Assembly (NCBI GenBank): GCA_015061885.1 | Contig: SUVS01000004.1 | Coordinates: forward strand, 20,641-84,640 | Reading direction: 5' to 3' | Source: Lentisphaerota bacterium | GTDB lineage: Bacteria > Verrucomicrobiota > Lentisphaeria > Victivallales > Victivallaceae | Length of the DNA stretch: 64,000 nucleotides | Part shown: positions 52,801 to 59,953 of the stretch, piece by piece | Numbering within the stretch: position 1 is the stretch's first letter | Layout of the letters: every line of letters begins with the position of its first letter | The notes under the pieces: model-generated | Told to the model about the DNA's origin: nothing | The model's database searches: none | Seen by the model: the letters and a program-made list of their open reading frames with translations, nothing else | Position numbers and translations under genes: made by a program

Positions 52801-53742
52801 ATGGACAGCGTCAACAACTCCCAAAAGAACAGCAAATTTCAGGAATTCGTCGATGCCGCGGCGATCATCTGCCGCAGTAATGCCGCCACCAGCGAAGAAG
52901 TCATTACCGAACTTATTGAGTTGGCGGTTGCCAACAATCCGGCTCTTGATGCCAATGCAGTCAAAGCCGGCGTTTTTGCCCGCGAAGCCATGTTCCCGAC
53001 GGTCATCGCTCCGGGATTGGCAATGCCGCACGCCCGTATTGCAGGATTGGAAAATCTGATCGTAGCTCTGGCTACAGTGAAAACTCCGGTGCGTTTCGGC
53101 GGCGATGAAGATGGCGAAGATGTCCGCGTGGTGGTGCTGGTGCTTTCGCCGGCAGATAATCCGGGACTGCATTTGCATGTGGTATCGGCTCTGGCAAGAG
53201 AATTTTCGGATCTGGAAAAGATCGGCAAGGTCGCTGATTTGCAGAGCGTGGAAGAAGTTGTGGCGTTTTTCGGCGTGGTGCAGATGCGTCTGCCCGCGTA
53301 TTTGACCGTGGGTGATATGGCAAGCGGTATCGGCCCCGTATTGCAGGCAGATGACAGTCTGGCTTTTGCCTTCCGTAAATTCGGCGAAAGCCGGGTCGAG
53401 CTGATCCCGGTGCTGGATGAAGACGGCAAGATCCACGGGGTGCTGACTCTGCGGGATGTGCTTAAATACAATCTGCCGATGGAACTGCTTGAAAGTGATA
53501 ATCTTACGGCACTTTATAATCTTAAACCCTACGCCGAGGTGATCGGCAGGGCGGAAAATATCAAAGTTGCCGAACTTATGAGCAATGAATTTGTGGCGGT
53601 CAATGAAGGCGTTGCCGCGGCTAAACTCATAAAAATGTTCCTTGATTCTCCCATAAACAGCATTATGGTCGTGGATGGCGAGAACCGTTTACGCGGCGAA
53701 GTTCGGCTCCGCGATTTCTGCGGCAAGATTTTCTGGGAATAA
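52801..53742 (+). CDS. PTS EIIA (fructose/nitrogen-type) domain fused to a CBS pair
   Basis: Regulatory protein of 313 residues. Residues about 20-165 are an EIIA domain; the phospho-acceptor H77 is in APGLAMPHARI. Residues about 170-313 carry two CBS motifs (LTVGDMASGIGPVLQADD and IKVAELMSNEFVAVNEG). The combination suggests a phosphorylation-state sensor that also binds nucleotide. No EIIB, EIIC, HPr or EI gene is in the window, so it is probably not part of a sugar uptake system. It precedes a secreted NAGPA protein and phosphofructokinase. Confidence 0.9.
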   Translation: MDSVNNSQKNSKFQEFVDAAAIICRSNAATSEEVITELIELAVANNPALDANAVKAGVFAREAMFPTVIAPGLAMPHARIAGLENLIVALATVKTPVRFGGDEDGEDVRVVVLVLSPADNPGLHLHVVSALAREFSDLEKIGKVADLQSVEEVVAFFGVVQMRLPAYLTVGDMASGIGPVLQADDSLAFAFRKFGESRVELIPVLDEDGKIHGVLTLRDVLKYNLPMELLESDNLTALYNLKPYAEVIGRAENIKVAELMSNEFVAVNEGVAAAKLIKMFLDSPINSIMVVDGENRLRGEVRLRDFCGKIFWE

Positions 53743-53813
53743 GTCCGGTGTAATTGCATGATTTCTGCCGTTGGCAGTTCCGGATATTCAACACTGTAAA
53801 GAGGAAGGTTGCG

Positions 53814-54761
53814 ATGAAAGGGATTATTGCTGTATTGCTGTCTGTGATGACAGCGGTTTGCTGGGCGGGAAAACTGCCGCTTACCGGCGTGATGGATTGG
53901 TCGAAAGTTGCCAACGAAGCTCCGGGGATCAAAGTCAAGTCGTTTAAACTCAACAACCCCCGTAAGCTCTCCATTCACGCCGTACAGGTCGATTTGAGCA
54001 ATCCCAAGATTTATCTGGTAGTCAACAGCAAGCCCGAAGAATGGAACGAGTTTATGCCGTATCCGAAGGATCGGAAGATCGAAACCAAGCGGATGCGGGT
54101 GTGGGACTTTGTATTGGCAAAACGCCGCGAAGGGCACAATGTCCGGCTGGCGGTCAATGCTTCCCCCTGGGGCCCGTGGGGCGATCCTAAAGTCAAACAT
54201 CTTTTTGCCAATGGAGTGGGGTTATTGGTTAGCAACGGCGAAGTTCTGGCCACTCCGCATGGCAAAAAGGCCAAAGGTGTACCGGCTTTGATCGTGCGTA
54301 ACAACGGCAGTGCGGATCTGATAACTTTCAAACAGGGCGATGACCCGAAGGGCATCAAGCTGGCGGTATCCGGATTTTCTTTCATTCTGGTTGACGGCAA
54401 GGTTACTCAAAACGATAAACCGCTGCATCCCAGAACTTTTTACGGTCTGTCCAAAGATAAAAAAACGCTCTATATCGGTGTGGTCGATGGCAGACAGGCC
54501 GATTTGAGTCTGGGCATGACTTGCGGCGAGGGCGGTGAACTTATGCAATATCTGGGGGCTTTCAATGCTGTTAATATGGATGGCGGCGGCTCTACAACTC
54601 TGGTCACTTGCAAAGGCGGCAAGAATAAACTGGTCAATTCGCCGTCTGATGCCAAAAACGCCAAAAAAAATAAATTCAAGTCCACCCGCCATGTGGCAAC
54701 CGCTCTGGGCGTGTGCGTGGGCAAGCAGAAACCGCAGAAAAAAGCAAAAAGCGGGAAGTGA
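53814..54761 (+). CDS. Phosphodiester glycosidase (NAGPA) family secreted protein
   Basis: Exported protein of 315 residues with a signal peptide (MKGIIAVLLSVMTAVCWAGK). The body matches the phosphodiester glycosidase family: RLAVNASPWGPWG, VGLLVSNGEVLATPHG, and the conserved end LMQYLGAFNAVNMDGGGSTTLV with the DGGGS block. Members remove GlcNAc-1-phosphodiester groups or act on exopolysaccharide. A basic tail (GKQKPQKKAKSGK) ends the chain. ATG 53814 is preceded by GAGGAAGG. It sits between the PTS-CBS gene and pfkA. Confidence 0.88.
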   Translation: MKGIIAVLLSVMTAVCWAGKLPLTGVMDWSKVANEAPGIKVKSFKLNNPRKLSIHAVQVDLSNPKIYLVVNSKPEEWNEFMPYPKDRKIETKRMRVWDFVLAKRREGHNVRLAVNASPWGPWGDPKVKHLFANGVGLLVSNGEVLATPHGKKAKGVPALIVRNNGSADLITFKQGDDPKGIKLAVSGFSFILVDGKVTQNDKPLHPRTFYGLSKDKKTLYIGVVDGRQADLSLGMTCGEGGELMQYLGAFNAVNMDGGGSTTLVTCKGGKNKLVNSPSDAKNAKKNKFKSTRHVATALGVCVGKQKPQKKAKSGK

Positions 54762-54770
54762 TTCTGTAAT

Positions 54771-55889
54771 ATGCGTAAATGTGTCGGTATTCTTACTGCC
54801 GGTGGTGACAGTCCCGGACTCAATGCGGCGATCCGTGCCGTAGGCAAGGTGCTTTCGCGTGCCAACGCCAAACTTATCGGGTTCAAGGATGGGTTTGAAG
54901 GTATAGCATTTGACCGTTTTGTGGAACTCAATGACGAGATGCTTTCTGGTATTCTGACCGTAGGCGGTACGATCTTGCGTACCAGCCGCCATAAACCCAA
55001 CAAAATGCCGGTGGGTAAAAAGATGGTTGATATGACCGAAGCGATCGTGGAAAATTACCACAAACACCAGCTTGCCGCACTGATTTGCATCGGCGGCGGC
55101 GGCACTCACAAAAGTGCATTGCTGTTGAAAAAAGCCGGGTTGAATATTGTTACCATACCCAAAACCATCGACAATGACCTTTCCGGCTCCAGCGGTACGA
55201 TCGGTTTTGATACTGCTTTGAATGTTGCTACTGATGCTATCGACAGTCTGCACAGCACCGCCAGCAGTCATAAACGCATTATGCTTGTGGAAGTTATGGG
55301 GCATAAGACCGGTTGGCTCACGTTGGGCAGCGGCATTGCGGGGGGAGCCGATGTCATATTGATTCCCGAAATACCCTATGATGTGCAAAAAGTCGCCGAA
55401 GCTCTGAAATTGCGTTCCAGAGAAGGCAAACTTTTCAGCATCGTGCCGGTGGCGGAAGGTGCCGTCGATCAGGCAACGGCGGAAAAGATCGCCAAACTTC
55501 AGCAGATGCTGGAAAAGTGCGAGGATAAAAAACGCAAAACAGAAATAAAAGCCGAGCTTGCGGAGTTGACATCTTATAAGCCGGAGCGGATTTTTGAACT
55601 GGCAAAGAAACTTGAAGAACTTACCAAACTTGAAACCCGCGTAACTATTTTAGGCTATCTGCAGCGCGGCGGTACGCCCAGCTGTTTTGACCGGCTGTTG
55701 GCAACTCAACTTGGAGTGCGTGCCGCCGAAGCTGTGCTGAATAAAGAATTCGGTTTTATGGCATCTTACGAACACGGAGCAACCAAACTCGTACCCATAG
55801 AAGATGTTGCCGGCAAACGCAAAGAGCTTTCCTCCGAACACCCGTGGGTAAAGTGTGCCGAAGAAAGCGGGATCTCGTTCGGAAAATAA
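54771..55889 (+). CDS. pfkA: 6-phosphofructokinase (group III-like)
   Basis: Glycolytic kinase of 372 residues. The motifs are LTAGGDSPGLNAAIR, the nucleotide loop CIGGGGTHKSA (residues 106-115), TIPKTIDNDLSG with K131, FDTALNVATDAIDSLHSTA, and EVMGHKTGWLT. K131 in PKTIDND is the signature of PPi-dependent and group III enzymes. The position that is Asp in PPi enzymes (E. coli residue 104) is Gly here (G111), favouring ATP. The preceding residue, usually Asp or Glu (103), is also Gly (G110), which is unusual. Start ATG 54771, ten bases after the NAGPA stop. Downstream is a strong palindromic terminator. Confidence 0.92.
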   Translation: MRKCVGILTAGGDSPGLNAAIRAVGKVLSRANAKLIGFKDGFEGIAFDRFVELNDEMLSGILTVGGTILRTSRHKPNKMPVGKKMVDMTEAIVENYHKHQLAALICIGGGGTHKSALLLKKAGLNIVTIPKTIDNDLSGSSGTIGFDTALNVATDAIDSLHSTASSHKRIMLVEVMGHKTGWLTLGSGIAGGADVILIPEIPYDVQKVAEALKLRSREGKLFSIVPVAEGAVDQATAEKIAKLQQMLEKCEDKKRKTEIKAELAELTSYKPERIFELAKKLEELTKLETRVTILGYLQRGGTPSCFDRLLATQLGVRAAEAVLNKEFGFMASYEHGATKLVPIEDVAGKRKELSSEHPWVKCAEESGISFGK

Positions 55890-55906
55890 AACAGTATTTG
55901 AGATTT

Positions 55907-55957
55907 AAAAAAATCCAACAATTTTCAAGTTGAATTTGAAATTTGTTGGATTTTTTT
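55907..55957. terminator. Bidirectional terminator/palindrome downstream of pfkA
   Basis: Seven A, a 15-bp stem (TCCAACAATTTTCAA / TTGAAATTTGTTGGA, one mismatch), a 7-base loop GTTGAAT and seven T. Its right half, 55923-55949, is repeated exactly at 57240-57266 on the other side of the DUF4143 gene. Confidence 0.85.
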
Positions 55958-56004
55958 GTATCCTGTTGCAATGTAAGAATATCTGTCAAACATATTTTAT
56001 CTTG

Positions 56005-57171
56005 TTAGATATCGGAAATTACCGAAGATGTGTTTTTGAAATTCACAAATTTGATTCCGTCTGTTTCCGGGGTGATTTCTCCGGCATATATTACATAGCC
56101 ATCACGGAATTTGGGCGATAATTTTTGCAGTTTAAGCAGGTTTTTGCAGAAATCCCGGTTCCAGGTCATACTGCCTTTGATTTCAAAGGGTATCAGTAAA
56201 TCGTGATTTGCTCTGAAAATCAGATCGGCTTCCATGCCCTGTGAATCCCGCAGAAAATAGAGTTCGGGCATTTCGCCGGAGTTCAAACGCTGTTTCAGAG
56301 CTTCGACTACGACCATATTTTCAAACAATCCGCCGAAGAGCGGATCACGGGCGATCTGTTCCGGAGAATTTATCCCCAACAGCCAGGCGGCAAGACCCGG
56401 TTCGGTAAAATAGAGTTTTTGATTTTTTACCAGGCGTTTGCCGAAATTTTCAAAGTAGCACGGCAGCCGGAAGATGATAAAACTTGCTTCGAGTACCGAC
56501 AGCCATTGACTCAATGTTTGCGAAGATACCCCTATATCATTGCTCAATGAAGATAGATTTATCAACTGACCGACTCTGCCGGCAAGCATTTTTATAAAGG
56601 TTTCAAAAGCATTGAGGTCTTTTACATTAAGCATGAGCCGCAGATCTTTTTCCACATAAGTTGCAACATAATCCCGGTAGAGATTTTTTGCGTCAAGCTC
56701 GGTATCGTAAAGACGGGGCATGAAGCCCTGATACAGGTATTGATCCCGCTCCAGAATAATTCCGGCGGCACGCAATTCAGCTATGGAAAAAGGCAACAGC
56801 CGCAAAATTCCGGTGCGGCCGGCAAGCGATTGAGTAACATTTTCGCTCAAAAGCGGCTGATGACTGCCGGTAAGGATATATTGACCGGCAGTTTTATCTG
56901 TATCCACAATAGTCTGAATATAACTCAACAACTCCGGTACACGCTGGATTTCGTCAAAAATCACCGGGGCGGGAAATGACTTCAAAAAATTTTTCGGGTC
57001 ATTCTGTGCCATCTGCCGGATGTCAAAATTTTCCAAACTTATATATTTGTGTTGCGGAAATACAACTTTTGCCAAAGTGGTTTTGCCTGATTGCCGGGGA
57101 CCGGTAATGGTTACGACCGGATACATCTTTGCCAATTTTCGCAAATGATTTTCAATTTGCCGTGCTATCAT
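56005..57171 (-). CDS. AAA-type ATPase with DUF4143 C-terminal domain
   Basis: ATPase of 388 residues. Walker A is TGPRQSGKTTLAKV near residue 22, then Walker B FDEIQRVPEL and sensor motif YILTGSHQPLL, typical of the archaeal-type AAA_14/DUF4143 group. The C-terminal DUF4143 includes FENMVVVEALKQ and an RGYVIYAGE-like region (FRDGYVIYAGE). These proteins are frequent, often strain-variable, in gut bacteria, and the biochemical role is unknown. ATG 57171 with GGAGG is well supported. The gene is flanked by near-identical palindromes (55907-55957; 57233-57265), unlike its neighbours. Confidence 0.9.
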   Translation of the reverse strand: MIARQIENHLRKLAKMYPVVTITGPRQSGKTTLAKVVFPQHKYISLENFDIRQMAQNDPKNFLKSFPAPVIFDEIQRVPELLSYIQTIVDTDKTAGQYILTGSHQPLLSENVTQSLAGRTGILRLLPFSIAELRAAGIILERDQYLYQGFMPRLYDTELDAKNLYRDYVATYVEKDLRLMLNVKDLNAFETFIKMLAGRVGQLINLSSLSNDIGVSSQTLSQWLSVLEASFIIFRLPCYFENFGKRLVKNQKLYFTEPGLAAWLLGINSPEQIARDPLFGGLFENMVVVEALKQRLNSGEMPELYFLRDSQGMEADLIFRANHDLLIPFEIKGSMTWNRDFCKNLLKLQKLSPKFRDGYVIYAGEITPETDGIKFVNFKNTSSVISDI

Positions 57172-57232
57172 ACGCACCTCCGAATTTGTTGTTGTGCAAA
57201 TGAACTGGACTGACAATAATATACAATGTTTT

Positions 57233-57265
57233 CAACAAATTTCAAGTTGAATTTGAAATTTGTTG
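57233..57265. repeat. Palindrome identical to the one beyond the DUF4143 gene
   Basis: Perfect 13-bp inverted repeat CAACAAATTTCAA / TTGAAATTTGTTG with loop GTTGAAT. The 27 bases 57240-57266 equal 55923-55949. It is upstream of the DUF4143 gene, where a terminator has no obvious use for that gene. Confidence 0.8.
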
Positions 57266-57332
57266 GGTTTTTGTTGTTCGTCTGTTTCGGTTGTGGCGAT
57301 TTTTTTTCTTTTCTGAAATATTCTTCTTAAAT

Positions 57333-57361
57333 TTGCGGAGTAACGAAAATGGTGCTATAAT
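57333..57361 (+). promoter_or_regulatory. Sigma-70-type promoter of the first SSS gene
   Basis: TTGCGG (57333-57338), 17-base spacer, TATAAT (57356-57361), about 65 bases before ATG 57428. Confidence 0.7.
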
Positions 57362-57427
57362 ACGTAATTAAACATCTATCTTTTGCAGAATAGAAAAATA
57401 AGCACATAAGGAAGGATTTTGTAAGAC

Positions 57428-59776
57428 ATGATGACTGTATGGGATTGGCTGATCGTGATCGTGCCGACACTTTTTGTGTTGGGTATGGGGTGGTATTCTC
57501 GCCGGTATTTGCGGGATGTAACGACATTTCTCTCCGCCGGGCGTGTTTGCGGCAGATATGTTATTTCAGTGGGCGATGTTGCATCGGGCTTGTCGGTCAT
57601 CGGTCTGATGCGTTATGTGGAAGTACACTACAAAACCGGTTTTGCTACTGCGTTCTGGACATCGCTGCTGCTGCCGGTCGGGGTGGTGCTGGGTTTGTTC
57701 GGGTATGTGACTTACCGCTTCCGGGAAACCAAATCCCAGAGTATCGGTCAGTTTATCGAATTGCGTTACAGCCGTAAATTGCGTATTTTTGCAGCGGCGC
57801 TGCGCAGTATTTCCGAAATGCTTGCCAATATGATTCTGCCCGCATTGGCAGCCCGTTTCTTTATCTACTTTTTGGATTTTCCCCATCAAGTCCAATTTCT
57901 CGGTATGACTTTCTCCACCTTCCACCTGATTATGCTGCTCTGCCTCTTTTTAGCGATCAGTATTATCTGTATGGGGGGGGCAATGAGTATTATTATTACC
58001 GATACTATTCAGGGGTTCATCCTTTACCCGATGCTGGTGCTTTTCACTGTTTTCGTGCTGGTCAAGTTCCCGTGGAGCAGTGAAATGCTGCCGGTGATGG
58101 CCGACCGTGTGCCCGGGGAAAGCTTTATCAATCCGAATGATATTGCAAATCTCAAAATGTTCAATTTATTCTCGCTGCTGGCATTGCCTTTTGTAAGTCA
58201 GCTTTTGCAGCGTGCCAGCTGGATCGGTGCCGGTTCGTCATCGACAGCTGCCCGTTCGCCGCATGAGCAGAAAATGGCGAGCTTGTTGGGTACTTGGCGT
58301 CAGGCAATGGGGACGATTTTCTATGTGCTGGTTGCGGTTACTGTGCTGACCATGCTCAATCACGCCAATCATTCCGATAAAGCACACAAGATCCGGTTGG
58401 AACTCTCTGACAAGATCGCCGGAGAAGTTATTTCCGATACTGCTATGCGGGATAAAGTTCTTGGCAGTCTTAAAGCAATGCCGGTGCAGAAACACATCAT
58501 CGGCAAAGATGCTCCGCTGGGCGAAGGCAAAGATATTGATACTCGTTACCTCAACACCGCCAAAAATGAATTGACCAAAGGTCTTGACGGCAAGATTACC
58601 ACAGGCAGTACCGACGCCGGTATGCCAGTTTATCAGAAGTTCCGTACTCTCTACTATCAGCTGATGCTGCCGGTAACCTTGCGTAATCTGTTGCCTCCGG
58701 GTATGATGGGACTCTTCTGTCTTCTGGTGTTGCTGATGATGATCTCTACAGACGATACTCGTATTTTCAGTTCGGCAATTACAGTAAGTCAGGATGTGAT
58801 CCTGCCTCTGCGTAAGAAAAAACTCACTCCGCGTGAACATATGTGGATGGTTCGTTGGGTATCCATCGGGGTCGGTGTATTTTTCTTCCTCGGGTCGAGC
58901 TTTATGGCGCAGTTGGACTACATCGGGCTGTTTGTTACCTTGATGATCTCCGTCTGGTGCGGCGGTTGCGGGCCTATGCTTATTCTGGGGCTTTACAGCC
59001 GGTTCGGTACCACCAGCGGGGCATGGACAAGCTTGCTTTCCGGTATGTTTATGGCTCTTGGCGGCATGTTCGTGCAGCGCAACTGGGCGGATATTATCTA
59101 CCCCTGGCTGCGGGACAATGGTTTGCTGGCGGGCGTTACCAAGGCCTTGACCGCTATTTCCAGCCCCTTTGCTCCATATGTTGACTGGAGTGTTGTTACC
59201 CAGGAACGCTGTCCCATCAACAGCTATGAGTGGTATTTTGTAACCATGATGACCACGCTGCTGCTTTATGTGGTTGTATCGCTGCTTACCTGTAAAGAAC
59301 CCTTCAATCTGGATCGTATGCTGCACCGCGGAAAATACGCATTGGATGAAAAGCGGGAAATCAAGAGTGCGTGGACTTGGAAGAATGTCTTTGGCAAGCT
59401 CATCGGTATTACCCCCGAATACACCAAAGGCGATAAATTTGTGGCATGGAGTTACTTTGTTTACAGCTTTATCTACCGTTTCGGTCTGACCTTCCTGATG
59501 GTTGTTATCTGGAACGCCATCACTCCGTGGACGATCGAACTGTGGAGCTGGTACTTCCTTATCACTATTCTGATCGTGCCGTGTGCCATGGCTGCTGTTA
59601 CAGCCGTGTGGTTCGGTATTGGCGGTGTTATTGATTTGCGTCAGATGTTCATTGACCTGGAAACACGAACGATCAACGTTCTGGACGACGGCCGCGTGGA
59701 AGGCAATATGTCGCTGGCAGATAAAGCTGCACTCGAAGCTGTGGAAAAAGAAGAAGCAGCCAAAGACAATAAGTAA
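57428..59776 (+). CDS. Sodium:solute symporter family protein, long form (first copy)
   Basis: SSS-type secondary transporter of 782 residues, much longer than the usual 450-650. The N-terminal half shows MMTVWDWLIVIVPTLFVLGM, SAGRVCGRYVISVGDVASGL, FRETKSQSIGQFIELRYSRK and MGGAMSIIITDTIQGF, which are SSS helices and loops. A central insertion of about 110 residues (near 315-415: LELSDKIAGEVISD, MPVQKHIIGKDAPLG) is hydrophilic and unlike standard SSS. STDDTRIFSSAITVSQDVI and a C-terminal extension follow. The substrate is unknown. AAGGAAGG is upstream. Its neighbour at 59954 is a close paralogue. Confidence 0.88.
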   Translation: MMTVWDWLIVIVPTLFVLGMGWYSRRYLRDVTTFLSAGRVCGRYVISVGDVASGLSVIGLMRYVEVHYKTGFATAFWTSLLLPVGVVLGLFGYVTYRFRETKSQSIGQFIELRYSRKLRIFAAALRSISEMLANMILPALAARFFIYFLDFPHQVQFLGMTFSTFHLIMLLCLFLAISIICMGGAMSIIITDTIQGFILYPMLVLFTVFVLVKFPWSSEMLPVMADRVPGESFINPNDIANLKMFNLFSLLALPFVSQLLQRASWIGAGSSSTAARSPHEQKMASLLGTWRQAMGTIFYVLVAVTVLTMLNHANHSDKAHKIRLELSDKIAGEVISDTAMRDKVLGSLKAMPVQKHIIGKDAPLGEGKDIDTRYLNTAKNELTKGLDGKITTGSTDAGMPVYQKFRTLYYQLMLPVTLRNLLPPGMMGLFCLLVLLMMISTDDTRIFSSAITVSQDVILPLRKKKLTPREHMWMVRWVSIGVGVFFFLGSSFMAQLDYIGLFVTLMISVWCGGCGPMLILGLYSRFGTTSGAWTSLLSGMFMALGGMFVQRNWADIIYPWLRDNGLLAGVTKALTAISSPFAPYVDWSVVTQERCPINSYEWYFVTMMTTLLLYVVVSLLTCKEPFNLDRMLHRGKYALDEKREIKSAWTWKNVFGKLIGITPEYTKGDKFVAWSYFVYSFIYRFGLTFLMVVIWNAITPWTIELWSWYFLITILIVPCAMAAVTAVWFGIGGVIDLRQMFIDLETRTINVLDDGRVEGNMSLADKAALEAVEKEEAAKDNK

Positions 59777-59792
59777 TTTTCAAGACCTCGTA

Positions 59793-59824
59793 AAAGCCGG
59801 TTCAACGATGAGCCGGCTTTTTTT
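59793..59824 (+). terminator. Rho-independent terminator of the first SSS gene
   Basis: Stem AAAGCCGGTTCA / TGAGCCGGCTTT (12 bp, one G-U), 4-base loop ACGA, then T-rich tail. Confidence 0.85.
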
Positions 59825-59851
59825 ATGTTTGCAGTTCTTTGAGTTTTATAC

Positions 59852-59879
59852 TTGCAAAAAGCCAGAATTGTGCTATATT
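59852..59879 (+). promoter_or_regulatory. Sigma-70-type promoter of the second SSS gene
   Basis: TTGCAA (59852-59857), 16-base spacer, TATATT (59874-59879), about 75 bases before the gene. Confidence 0.6.
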
Positions 59880-59953
59880 ACCGAATATGTTTTTTATTGC
59901 TTTTATCACGGCAATAAATCGTAAATAACACATAAGGAAGGAATTTTTAACAC

